In this document: positions 15,001 through 21,765 of the stretch, one piece after another
Layout of the letters: each line of letters begins with the position of its first letter
How positions within the stretch are numbered: position 1 is the first letter of the stretch
Origin: Halichondria panicea
Taxonomy: Eukaryota > Porifera > Demospongiae > Suberitida > Halichondriidae
Reading direction: 5' to 3'
DNA length: 64,000 nt
Assembly (NCBI RefSeq): GCF_963675165.1
Contig: NC_087382.1
Span: 7,528,339 to 7,592,338, forward strand
Notes under the pieces: generated by a model
Databases searched by the model: none
The model's input: only the letters and a program-made list of their open reading frames with translations
What the model was told of the DNA's origin: nothing
Position numbers and translations under genes: made by a program

Positions 15001-15295
15001 CATTTTGAGCAGCAGTCTCCAGTTTAACCATTTCGCTCTCATCAACAACGAGACATTTGTTCCCACGCCTGTTGACCCTGACGACCAGCACCAACTAACT
15101 GGAGGCACTTTGTTGTCTGGTAATGGCCCTGAGATAGCATTTCGTTTCAGTATTGAAGACTTGAATGAGATCAAAAGAAAGGATATGTGCACACGAGCAT
15201 TGGGTAGAGAAGATTGTTACATTGTATTCCGATCTGCTGCTGTTCAAGACATGAACATAAATAATATCGATGGATGCCGACAAGTAGATGCCTAG
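2..15295 (+). CDS. Giant secreted or surface protein of ~40 Ig-like repeats (5' partial)
   Basis: The reading frame is open from the window edge to a TAG at 15293, about 5,097 residues without an intron; the true start lies upstream. It is built from about 40 copies of a 125-130 residue unit. Each unit has a DTTxPxLxSFxLDM lead, a strand like LTLxFSETVNxSSL, a strand ending ITLQS, a YTLTGG element, a strand followed by DLNxIKR, then LATSxNNTFLS, and finally IxDMxxNxVxP. The lead and FSETV strand recall bacterial-type Ig-like folds (Big_5 or SbsA style), but I cannot assign a named family. N-glycosylation sequons are frequent, so an extracellular location is likely. No transmembrane segment or anchor is visible. 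The last repeat is short; CAA|GTAGAT at about 15282 could be a splice donor, so the protein may continue in a further exon. A role in adhesion or matrix is inference. Confidence 0.85.
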   Translation, partial: VLTLFFSETVNSSSLDVSQISLQQIPSYSLGDTLTFIFSPSSSFTTSPNSDVILVDIGLSDLNEIKRIRGLATGANTTFIVITNTTVNDMSSYPVEEILVSSAQQVAIFTNDFISPELEAFQLDIDTSLLVLNFTETIDILSLNISEITFVPHPSSYFENQTYTLTAGVPPRYSSTNSSDSNSVVINIGNEDLNSIKRIKDLAQQVNSTFIKLSSEAISDMFGNGLVPVVREADIYVADISPPELLAWTLNLTSELLIFTFDETVDVSTLNITFLLLSSEITSESVTSASGSGRISGSGSGSAMATLEIDTPSLYTLTNFDSISQIDDPIVTIYLTDNDLHQIKLMRGLASTANNTVLTVGLAALYDNSLLPNSILEVTQAVETFVPDKIQPMLLNFTVDINLGTLTLRFDEPVDRSTFDPTGLTLQRSQTFLNLQQKLRLTGGFSDSTDGLVIVIRITIDDLNELKRKDMLFTSIDTSYLTIDRFFISDMAGNTITPILDGQALQAIRYRNDTNMPFLTFYSLNMDNGLLALTFFETVNVSSFNVNQLTLQRYPNAIPLSQLTLNSSSLISLEDSTIVYVQISDNDLNELKTREIADNKTTAWLVFPQTLVKDMNMQDVVELENGMSAAMVTNYTADTTRPTLVSYILDLNEGTILLTYSESVDVRGTLVVEELALQNTRRINRDIDGFNYLMLTQSSVSIDENRPIFTIRLSLVDLNALKQRPMLGTNVNNTFISYGSNFIRDTVGNEVVSIPSTIGFMADTVFIDIVRPELNTFELDMSLEILTLVFSETVDISSFDLSQFTLVSSPSAVRENIQSHTLTSGAILSMDGPVVNIDLSTPDVNRIKELNELAVSTNSTYLVVSMTALVDMIGLPVVPYEYIDPLLVDIFIPDFIQPRLVSYSLNLDGSAVLILTFSETVNVNTLDVTQVTLQDDTTANFLYTLRSSSFLSTNTTVIVIDLSSEDSNNVNRILNLATSSENTYLTFTELLIMDMNSNSIIPISDTSAVPVLQYTPDTTSPEIVAFALDLTTESMSFTFSETVLASSFDPTALTIQNFVTSTRDGQYTLTGGSVRQQDNTSVYLQLIFEDVNMLKQLENIATSTNNTFITFTAGLVTDTNNNEIIPLVNGEGLQGRFAGDEIAPQLLSFVVDLNRGLLFLNFSEAVNISSLRPVDIILQDCCQDCKFGSTESGSTQLVSSGGMSGSGQIFLSGSSSGSGSGSGSGIMDPSSFCNMSDYLYTLTGGECTDEQNTRFVCEVSDFDLNEIKRLPLCVFNNQGQDCCLAFQNQSITDQSGTPINSSVFEGCGFTVTQFVPDVNLPYLVEFTHMNLDSRILTITFNETINAKTIDSTQITLQSFYRNAQFSHTLVGGQVLTNDSTIVMISLTSEDLFEIQRQRGLCSDINNCWISITDRFVLDMSDNRNVEVPTSNAKDALRFTDDFSRPQLVAFDLNLDDDTLTLSFGETVASSSFDPTGAIILNARSDSALYVQLTGGSTTSPDGQEIIVNLLTVDTNMIRASDEIGTTLNNTFISITDNLITDAVRRNPNPVLNISFTEALQISRLVEDNQSPRLLSFAVDFVQDVISLTFNEPVRVSSIRYETITILSEPSINAVDAYNLTGGRNTIAANMNGTMVLTGHLEPVDVRYFKLSTLLATSIVDTWLSIQAGGINDMAGNFLIGIPINLSLPASSFVADTMQTSLIGFTVDMNLGLLHLTFDDIVDASTFFPRALTLQNESFSNERDVVQLSPTSFTESQDGYFITVNISVDDLNAIKLNDNLATGLSNVYLSMQAEAFDDNFGRDVVAVTAHEARQADNFTEDTTSPVLVSFEFNVDSGSISLFFDETVRANTINEDVIILQNAQNISVVTVSQQLSGANSSQEDSTLITVYLSEDDLNMVKAFTDLGTIESNTFISFSSSLIRDINNNSVVSLPVESALQTSRLYPDDTSPQIVSFILDLTAELIHITFSETIMANSTMIPEFSLQGSPSRQDFRVLQDSTHSLLDFKVLTIYLGINDLNEIKRLTSVGTNINNTYLTATTLAIQDMNVNPLVPTLPSLALRASMFTSDSILPTLLGFNLNLSSEILTLSFSETVRASTHSVSLYTIQSSMSLANSVQYYSLTGGISQHYDSHVIEVELTTPDLNELKRLVYLAINNETTFLSVDSDAIFDMNNNPLVSVLEESALPVSLFHEDIIDPELLSFNLDMNSGILTLMFSETVQISTFGIMQIYFQDFARSVDNYRLSNNSYTNNSDSAIVVIQLHSVDLNEMKRLYTLAIDNSSAFISFNDQLVQDMNENSIVPISNDEAQLVTIFVSDQTRPTLAMFDLNLNSSELRLVFSETVNRESLDVESITIQNSDLLLGSLQLTQSSESSSRNDTYIIIDIGLYDLNNLKRLTEVAISRNTTYLSLNSTAINDMNENAILQIPGFMALQVSSFVQDEIRPMLQAFSLDIDAGILRLFFSETVNASSLNVSAITLQSSMTILAEESYRLQDGISPELTNTNSSDDATLTVLIGSIDLNLIKANYLLANSNVTIFLSLSVYAVIDMVDLPNEPILENMAVQVAEFIEDTSQPLLLGYTLNLTSEELVLTFDETVNTGSFEITQLTLHSTQNITVGSYMMLTDTRLVSMMNSTVVTVTFGQDDLNFIKLDTELATADNNTYLTVTSQAIQDMALIPNPLLPTTLQAEIFEADLVNPQLISFVVDMNVGVLILNFDEPVNSSSLNPTGFSLLSERNVSLSMMMSANATNDTSGNDTSTFEAISTFTLTGGATNSSNGLQITLYFTNDDLNAIKEDEDLYTSNLTSYLSVNEFAIADMNDNLLTELNSFEALQTAMYVSDTTSPLVLSFDLDMDEGILTLSFAETVNVTSTMFDGIVLQRSSNVTTASYSYMLTGGQLTMMENGLVAVIQISLEDLNEVKRRRIALSPNTTWLAIEEATLLDMSDRPLQPLLNGLNTIIVTNYTSDTTPPVLDSFTLDLDSGVITLFFSETVVTMTFNVTFTTFQDTANGSNSFSHVMLTNSSYVNGTSYHIIPIVLGLDDLNTIKQEPYLATSQNNTFLSFYSDLVEDIFGNNILTVLQNDSIQASEFSQDITRPQLEAYDLDMDSRRLVLRFSETVNASSLQVDGITVISDPSVTERYMLDSSTLVLIYSPEIVVTISSEDFNAIKTLTALATNENDTFLAIEMFTITDMAGNFVVNISETEPLRVSRYIKDLQPPELTSFNLDMDSVVLSLTFSETVNVSSIDYTAITILNPDAPYLSYTLLSGETISLNGPQIVIQITKIDEDNIKRINNLATEMNNTYISSTSELIADMDDNTILNISSFDPLKVANFTPDTTLPALISFDLNLDANNVTLVFSETVNASTLDIMGISFQSQSSFAVNATTSYSLTNSIVQPVSNDPIVSIQLSRSDRDNFKELIALAVDMNTTFVVLAEGVVLDMVSLPIRAINETGAQLVQTYTMDMTSPYLESFSLDLSAEILSLNFSEPILISTLDVSDISFHSRMSSSSYTLTGGIVVNVRHSSYLMITLSTSDLNAIKVNTDLATSINNTYITFTEALGEDTSSNTISALLDPVRADSFTEDLVKPTLLSFELDLTSEVLILSFSESVNVESIHLPSFSFLSTHNESVPEFTFSSSSYTNSGNGDVIVVMISLSDLNRLKANPFVAASNDTTFLSVLESAIIDMNNNSIVAIPLSAALPVAVYTPDLLEPALLSFELNMNEEILTLSFSETVNASSLRVEEIVLQSISTSPLVSVTLTDAVSVSSEYDPVIIITLTRIDLDRLKSLTDLATSVNDTFISLSASTIQDIFNNPVVEISPTDALQSSLYIADATLPQLSNYDLDIDAGILTMYFSESVAVDSFDPTGITVLSSAVQDSGTSYYTLRDRPDNSINVVNSESTVVSFEFSVFDFNNIKAIVQLATSASNTFLSTDMTTIKDQTGNNITVIPVTDAHPVNNYTMDTTCPVLSSVSLDLNAGVLLLTFNEPVNTSTFNPTMVSIFNEESIAPVEQYTLQTAMYTEMVYVTELPLYLSEYDLNLLKANKNLGTTISDTYVYLTELAIDDAAMNAYCNDTLPLQATNVTFDITPPRVLNFTLDLTSEVLILTFSETVQLPLDVTSITIQARPEDLSSGSATASGSATASGSVTASGSAPASGSGLNMIIEEAIPMHTLTGGVSNINYTTEPHIVIVDLITMDLNIIKFDTELAVSPQTSFISISSELARDYGLTPNDVIAIPPYETLEASSYIPDTVSPQVVSINLDMDAGILRFTMSEVVNITSFEVTEIVIQSMPSIFNSAFYQLQNSAATMTSLTEVTVELSDEDINSIKQITDLATTIDNTYISFNSDLVRDMFENRIVNTSGINTAGYNEDSSPPILVSFALDLSTEVLTLTFDETVNASSLIATRIQFSSDLFSSDLLPVTSGTVSTIDSTVIEILLIDEDLHNIKRNLNLATSLNNTCLTFLALGVRDLSTLETGNLETSLCASSFAGDFVRPKLLRFVVDLNSEILILNFDEPVDTAKVNLTFVTLQSSQTIGPTVEEFTLTGGNVSSINLLQVTVGLNVEDLNGIKQNLRLFRDAESSYLRLEADFISDLNNNSIVSINESFALAASLPFVDDSTRPMLQAFDINMDNGYLTLYFSETVDVSTLDITQITLQVDSGVNEPLDEHTLLDANIVSLNAPIVNIELSNEDLNILKTRRIGRTPASTWIAITNATVMDITQQSVVPVLNGINSINVNTYTPDRTSPVLSSFSLDLTLNTLTLSFSETIHTTTLNIAEITLSSAPATLSQDLMYTLTPVSMSVSGDFPEITINLHRNDLNELKRRTSLTVSNTTTYISISSFAINDTFGNPITEILLSDALPVTKFTEDTIPAVFEMFELDLDQGTITLFIDETVNTSTLITTGITLLSSSTQPAPESYQLEFVHDNVTAPSNIITITLANNDLNEIKVRQVDSQTIEDMNGNLITPSPIVRIRVNGFTEDTTPPELLTFNIDMDSGELRINFNEAILSSSLQFNHFALINNETFVPTPVDPDDQHQLTGGTLLSGNGPEIAFRFSIEDLNEIKRKDMCTRALGREDCYIVFRSAAVQDMNINNIDGCRQVDA
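864..915 (+). repeat. Ser-Gly-rich insert 1 in the giant repeat protein
   Basis: A run of alternating Ser and Gly lies between the LLLSS strand and the YTL element of the third repeat. Such SG dipeptide runs next to acidic residues resemble glycosaminoglycan attachment sites of proteoglycans; attachment here is inference. Confidence 0.7.
3583..3680 (+). repeat. Ser-Gly-rich insert 2 with Cys cluster
   Basis: The insert sits in the same loop (after IILQD, before LYTLTGG) of the tenth repeat. It starts after a CCQDC cluster and contains a long SG run. This repeat and its neighbours are the only strongly Cys-containing ones, suggesting a locally disulphide-bonded domain. Confidence 0.7.
12379..12462 (+). 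repeat. 18-bp tandem coding repeat, Ser-Gly insert 3
   Basis: About four near-identical 18-bp units encode SG-S-A-T-A type hexapeptides in the same loop of the 33rd repeat, before HTLTGG. The DNA-level identity shows recent expansion. Confidence 0.75.
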
Positions 15296-16200
15296 CTGAA
15301 CATGAACCCTAAAACAGACTTATATATATTGATAGAGCTAGAACTTGTAGCATGTAGCAATAGTGACGTTATAAGTTTTATGACCATACAATTTATAATG
15401 TGCTTGTAATTATATTGGTATTATAATCGTAAGAAGTTTATGAGTACCAGTATATATACCATGTACTACTATACCTCGATCATAGAATGGTGTGAGATAG
15501 TCTATTAGCTGTATATATAGGAGTACATAATTCAAACCGTCAAAACTGATTGACACATAGTAATAAGTAATGTGTAATACTTTAAGGGTATATGGTCAGA
15601 TCTAGACTCTCTTGTCACTAGCTCGATAGCACTAGGTCAATAGGGGGCTGTCTGCTGATGACTTAATTGCCCCCCCCCCCCCAATGCACATGCTGGCTGA
15701 TCTTGGAGAGAAAGAAAAAAATCTTGGAGAGCGAACGACAGTCTGCACCCTGATCCATCCCATGGTGGTTCTGTAGGGCTGATCCCATTTGTAAACAGGC
15801 CAATTTCTTGTAGGTGGAGGTAGCAGTACGTCCAAGGCCCCCAGTGCTTGGCAGGATGAGAGGAGTGAATTAAGGTAGAGTTTTTATATATATCTCTGAT
15901 TCTTTGTTCTTTTTTATGTTTTCGTGCTAGGTTGTGGAAAGTTGGTGCTGCCTGTTTGCAGGGGCCTACAGGTTGAATACTCTCTGCTTCCCCAAAAAAG
16001 CATCTGCTGGCACCATCTTGCATTGTGTGTTGGCAGATGCACCCGAAAGAATTAATTTCGCCACTAATTGTGGCAAACTTTTGATTGGCCATGAAGTCTC
16101 CTTGTCAGTCGCTTTTTTTTTTTTTTTTTTTTTTTTGTCAGTCGCGCTAGTTTGCGCATGTGTAGTGGTACAAGACACTCACAAGGTACTCACCTACAAG
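15296..16200. other. Intergenic region between giant gene and kinase gene
   Basis: AT-rich spacer with no supported gene. It holds a 14-base poly-C tract (15669-15682) and a poly-T tract of about 25 bases (16111-16136) shortly before the kinase start. Open frames on the minus strand at 15637-16092 have no recognisable domain. Confidence 0.6.
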
Positions 16201-18809
16201 ATGGCTAGAATCACAGCTCCCGAATTGGAGCAGTTCATAGTCGCTACAGTTGAGTTGACTGGACGTGTACTAGGAGCAGGTGCTTATGGTAGTGTGGAGG
16301 AGGTGGAGATACCTGGAGCAACCGTAGCTGCCAAGAAATTGCACCAACAGCTTGTCAACCTGGGCTCTCCACGACAGGTAGATCTAGATCTATCTGATCT
16401 ATATCTGTTTTTATAGCTACTAGCGCTATTCAGGCTGATTTTCCCCCACAGGTTGAGAAATGGGTGACTGATTTCGTGGAGGAGTGTAAGCTGATGAGCC
16501 AGCTCCGTCACCCTCACGTAGTACAGTTCCTGGGGGTGAGCTATCTCCCTGGAGCCCAACTCCCCGTCCTACTGATGGAGAAGCTACAAACCAGCCTTGA
16601 CAACCTTCTAGAAACCAGCCCCAACATTCCTATTGACTTCAAAGTGCACCTTCTGACGGGGACTGGCCGAGGGGTGGTCTATCTGCACAGCCGCACTCCA
16701 CCCATTGCCCATCGTGATCTGTCCGCCAAGAACATTCTAGTTGATAACGGTCTCAATGCCAAGATAGCAGACTTGGGTGTTTCTAGGATTGTGAACATTC
16801 AGCCTGGCCGGCTAGCTGCCTCGATGACTCAAATGCCAGGCACTGGTGTGTACATGCCACCAGAGGCAGCTCAAGAGGAAGGGGTCACACGATACAACAC
16901 TGCCATAGACATATTTTCCTTTGGTGTGGTATCTCTCTTCACACTGACACAAACCTTCCCCAAAGATCTCAAACCTGCAACATATCATGATCCAGTTACT
17001 AGGAGGATTGTTGGCCGATCAGAAATCGAACGCCGTGAAGAGTACATAATGCCAATGAAAACAGCTCTTGGTGAGACCCACCCCCTAGTCCAGTTGACCC
17101 TCGCTTGCCTGGAGTATGTATCTAAAGATCGACCATCTGCTGTGGTGGTGTTGAGAGGATTGGAGGAGGTTGGAACAACACTCCCTCAGAACTGCACCCA
17201 GACCAAGCTGGAACTGATTCAACAGGTTTCTGTGATGGAAGAAGAGATACAGCATAAACAAGCTCAAATTGACGCAAACAAAGCACTCCACCTGGAGGAA
17301 ATTGAACAAAGGGATGTTGGAATCAATCAACTTCAGAGAGAAATTTTTGAAATATCATGTCAATTAAATGCAAAAGATGCTCAAAACACTCGATTACAAG
17401 CATCTAACGATCGTCTTCAAGCTGAGAAACGAGAGCAAGTTCGTGGACTGGAAGAACTGACCACTCTCCAACAAGAGCAGTTGGAAGTTCAACGCAGAGA
17501 AATTGATAATCTCTCCAGTTCAGTACAGATACAGCCTCTGGAGGATACACCCAAGGGCTCAGGACAGAGAGAGGTGACTATTGTGTGAGAGGGGAGTGTA
17601 GATATGTCTTGCCTTGTAGAAATAACATGGTTGAAGTGCTTTAATTGACATGTATGTCTTGCCTTGTAGAAACAACATGGTTGAAGTGTTTTAATTTTAA
17701 TTAACATGTTTTAACTACCATACATTTGCTGGACTGGGATAACAATTTAGGTGTGGCATTATAATGCGGCAATAACACAGTCTTGTTTGCACCATTCCTT
17801 CTAATTATAGTGTTGTCAACAATTCTATTTTTATAGACAACCACAAACAAATCCACAAGGGCTGTTACAACCACAAACAAACCCATAAGAGCTGTTGATT
17901 CGAGCACTGGAAACGAATTGCTACCACACAAGTCAGCCACGCTACAACCAACTGTTCCTACTGCCATTACTTTCATCTGGATAAGATGCAAGAACATACC
18001 AGAGGAGATGATTGCGTTCGATCAACCTGTGGCTAGCAACGGGAAGCTGTACATTAGAGGCTGGAGTAACGGGACTAGGACTGTGCTAGTGTACACACCA
18101 GATCAGGAGAGCTGGGGTAAGCTGCCTCCTCCAGTGATGCACTTCACCATAGCAACACTGAGAGGTCGACTACTAGTGGTCGGAGGTGAGGACAAGTCTA
18201 CTCATGAGAAAACGAATACCATCCTAATGGGTCCAGTCACTTCCCCACATGCCAAATGCATTAACTTTTCCAAAAGTTATTGTATATCAGAACCATCTGA
18301 TCGTTATCAGTGGATATGACTCAAACGACACTAAGATAGCTGAAGTGAACATTCTGAACACAAGCAACAAATGGATCACAGCCGAACCACTTCCCAGCAC
18401 TGATGATGACTACAGCACTTGCCTAATTCGAGACACACTGTATCTTGTAGGTCAAGAAACTAAGAAAGTGTTTCGAGCTCATGTGCCCTCCCTCATATCA
18501 CAAGCCAGTTCTGGCATGTGGGAATCTGTCACAAGTGTGCCATTCTATTGGTCGTCTCCCATTGCCATTTGCAACACCCTCCTGACAGTGGGGGGTAGTG
18601 TTAAAGAGCGAGGAGGTAACGCTATCTCAAACATCCATCTGTACGATCCCACTAAAGACCAGTGGACACAATGTGGTGACCTTCCCGAGGAAATGTACTG
18701 TTGTCATTGCATTGAATTATCTGGCAAACTGTATGTACTTGGTGGTGGAATTGGTTTCACCCCTATCAGTTCTGTGTACACATCAATTACACATGCGATG
18801 CACTTGTAG
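16201..18809 (+). CDS. Kinase, coiled-coil and Kelch fusion protein (Kelch part frameshifted)
   Basis: Model: exons 16201-16377, 16452-17573 and 17837-18809. The first intron is 74 bp; both junctions are phase 0. Residues 25-32 form a glycine loop (GAGAYGSV), Lys45 lies in VAAKK, Glu70 is in helix C, HRDLSAKN is at 146-153, and DLG replaces DFG at 166-168, followed by PPEA for APE. HRDLxAKN points to the tyrosine-kinase/TKL group; target residue is uncertain. After the kinase comes a coiled coil of about 120 residues. Read without splicing, the ORF stops at 17588, but GAG|GTGACT at 17573 splices in frame to TATAG|ACA at 17836, leading through a Thr/Lys linker into at least five Kelch-like blades. 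Near 18243-18246 the Kelch frame shifts by one base at a CCCC run; frame 1 ends at 18319 while frame 2 continues to 18809. This is either a sequence error or a disabling mutation. Kinase-Kelch fusions are familiar from sponge gene sets. Confidence 0.75.
17574..17836 (+). other. Intron joining kinase and Kelch exons, with a ~49-bp tandem duplication
   Basis: Begins GTGACT and ends TTTTTATAG. If retained, the kinase ORF gains V-T-I-V and stops at 17588. Two copies of a roughly 49-bp sequence starting TATGTCTTGCCTTGTAGA lie in tandem at about 17603-17695. Confidence 0.6.
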
Positions 18810-18948
18810 TTAGAATTCCTTGTGATATAAATTTTTTATTGGGGCGAGCGAAGCGAGTCCCTATCTAGTCTTCAACGTTGTGATTCTGTCTGTCTGTCTC
18901 TGTATGTATTTTTGCAATTTTGTCTGTGTGTGTATGTGTGCACATGGA
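18810..18948. other. Short spacer with a GGGGCGAGCGAAGCGAG motif
   Basis: The motif just downstream of the Kelch stop (18840-18862), followed by TCTGTC repeats, has the look of a dispersed repeat end, but no second copy is visible here. Confidence 0.35.
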
Positions 18949-19980
18949 CCGGTGTCATAAAATTTTGGGCCCCCCCCCGGGCCTAGAATTTTAAAATTTT
19001 AAAAATTTTGGGCCCCGCCTAGAATATTAACAGTTTAGGCACCCCAGGGGTCCAAACTGTTAACATTCTAGGCCCCCCCTCTTCTGCTATCCTTTTCTGC
19101 ACAAAGTCAAAGAGATATAATAATATGGTAAGGTTAGCTCTATTAGTTGACAAAGCATCAAAGAGACTGCATGCATGCAAAGACTCTGTATCAAAGTAGC
19201 AAAAATGTTTGCATTATTATTCTATCATGGAATTCAAAGTGAAGGAAGATTTACCTTTTAAGTTACTCATGCTTTACCTATAAGAGTTAAATACTTTGAT
19301 GCAGCTCTGAAATGTTGGATCTGCCTGTAAGACAATCGATGTTGTTGCATAGCTATTGCCATAATTATTTGCAACTTCATGCTTACTTTCTCAGCCAAAT
19401 TTCAGGACAAAAAAGTATAAAGCACACAATTTCAGTGCAAGGACAACAATTCATATCTTCCTCCATGTTTTCCTATACATAGAAGATGTAAATTGTTGTG
19501 GGGATGCTCCAATAGCATCACTGGCTCAGCTCTCAAGTAATGTGGAATCATAGATAGAAGTCAAGCGAGAAACTGTTGTATCATGGTGGAATCACAATAG
19601 CAGTTTCCTTTCGGGACAAGGATAATCTTGGACAGTCCTGACCAATTCGGGACAGTTGGCACCTATGTGCTTCGTGCTGCATGAGGCCTGATTCATAGAA
19701 TGACATGGTGCAGTGTGCTGGCTGTGAGACCAGTGGTATACTACTGTACATGCATGAAATGTGTGTGTGTGAGGAGAGCTGCATTCAGTAACTGGCACTG
19801 CATAGACTGTGAAGACCATAGAAGATGTATTGGTGTATTGAGAATGCACTGTCACATAATGTTACCGCTGTTGTGCTGTTAATGGGGGGCCTAAAATTTT
19901 AAGAGGGGGCCTAAAATGTTAAAATTCTAGGCTCGGGGTGGGCCCAATCTCATGGGGGGCCTAAAATTTTACGACACCGG
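18949..19980. mobile_element. Non-autonomous DNA transposon with ~27-bp terminal inverted repeats
   Basis: The left end reads CCGGTGTCATAAAATTTTGG and the right end, reverse-complemented, CCGGTGTCGTAAAATTTTAG, each followed by a C-rich run. A second inner block of similar GGGCC/AAAATTTTA sequence repeats near both ends. The interior of about 0.9 kb carries no coding frame I recognise. No clear target duplication was found, so the superfamily is unknown. Confidence 0.7.
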
Positions 19981-21117
19981 CACGATATTTGTTTTTTGTA
20001 CTTGTGACCTTTTACCAACTTTTAGGTGAAAGCTGTGCATGGGCACAAGAGCTAGCTAACAATCAGATGAAGGCTCAGACAAGACACAGAGACTCTTGAA
20101 GCTACAAGCACGCCTACAGCAGGTCAGAGCAACTCAGATGGAGACCTTCTGAGCCTGAGATCACACAGGCACGCCTGCAGGAGGTAACAGCAGCTTACTT
20201 GCCATGTTTTACTTACAAGTCTTGTGTTTTTTGATAATAAACCTGCTAGCTCGACAGGACAACACAGAGACCAGACACTACGACATCTCAGATGGAGGCA
20301 CCTTTTTACAACATTAACAGGTTAGAGCAGCTTTTACTTGCCAAGAATTGTTCACAGTACATGGTAATACTTGTTTATTTAATGCCTTGTAGACTATAAA
20401 CCGGAGTCCAGCAAGAAACAGTACATTGTGATAATATCTCCTTCCTCCAGTCCTAACCTTCTCCTCCTTATAAGTTTTACAGACACATCTTTCCCTATGT
20501 TGTGTAAAATGTTGGGCCATATTTATTATTGATAACATGATAAACTTTCACTCATAGATATACGTTTCACTATGATTGGATGCAACTTTGGGGTTAGAGC
20601 AGTTCAAGAAGGGCTGCCTTGTTTAATAGATGAACTGGAATCTATCATCCTGTATGCTGATGTTCCTGGGCTGGCTATCACCATTGTAAAGTAGACATGC
20701 AACTGCATGGGCCACATTCATGTGTGCTTTCTTGTACTTGAGTCCAGAAGGAGTTGTTGTGGTAACCTTCATTTTCCAGACTTCCTGTTAGGCTGTCACC
20801 CAGTTCTTTTGCTGTATTAAATGGCTAGCATAGAAATCGTATAACCCATGCAGATGCACAATTCGCGCACGCTCGCCCTAAACATGCTCTGCATGCTTCT
20901 AGTACATGTATATGTGCATAATTATGTACGATAATTCGGTTTTAAGACTCATGATTCTTTACCAACTTCTACGTGATTGTTGGTGCATGCACACAATAAC
21001 CAGGAGCTTTGAGGAGATGGGACACAGAGCTCTTGGCAACATCAGAACGCTTGAAGCAGATCAGAGCAGCTCAGATGAACCATCGTGAGGTCACACAGCC
21101 ACCTGCAACAGCTCACA
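19981..21117. repeat. Spacer with degenerate copies of a ~60-70 bp repeat
   Basis: Related segments containing GACACAGAG, then GAAGC and GAGCAGCTCAGATG-like words occur around 20079-20150, 20255-20300 and 21019-21080. No gene is supported. The last copy runs straight into the truncated end of receptor gene A. Confidence 0.45.
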
Positions 21118-21757
21118 GCATCTGACTCGTCTACTACCTCAAGTAATTCATCATCATTGTTTTCATTGGCTACAAGCTGATACATTTCCCGGCCATTGTT
21201 TGCTCGTCGAAGTCTGGTGTCTGTACGAACAGCTCCTACGCTCCTTATGATGTCCTCCATTTTCAGCCATGTATTGCTCTTCTTGAGTACGAATTGGTAA
21301 AAATGGTAGCAGAGTGTTATTGCAAAGATGATACAGTATATAGCCATCGAAGTATTGGCTAGTGCTGACTGATCTTTCAAGGTATCTTTGACATAGGAGG
21401 TGCCAAATGCTAGAAAAGCAACATTGAGTAGATAGAGAGTTTCGAGGGAATCACAGAATTTGTTTTTGTACAAACGATTATTCAATTTCCATCCGATCAT
21501 CCCAACAGATAGAACCCCGGAACATAATAATAGAGAGGTGTCTGGATCGTGCATGGCAGCTACTACATTATGAGCAATCATTGTCAAAAGAAGCAGTCCC
21601 ACCCAGTAGCGATGTTTGGGAGTGAATGGAGCACGGTACACATCCATGAAACCATCGTATTTCACATTTTTAGTCCACTTCATGAGCTTCCAGTTTGAGC
21701 AGCGAGTAAACCATTGTCCAAAGAAGAGTAGTACAGTGTACAATCCACCAGCAATGA

Positions 21758-21765
21758 GGATTATG
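21758..21765. repeat. Target-site duplication GGATTATG (left) of foldback element 1
   Basis: The same 8 bases recur at 25376-25383. The uninterrupted paralog B carries a single copy at the equivalent site (about 53025). Confidence 0.85.

Noticed and set aside
82-15283. Many minus-strand and alternative-frame ORFs of 60-185 residues within the giant gene
   Set aside because: Shadows of the long coding frame; low-complexity Ser/Val-rich products with no domains.
15637-16092. 151-residue minus-strand ORF before the kinase gene
   Set aside because: Spans a poly-C tract, no recognised domain or splice context; probably a repeat or chance.
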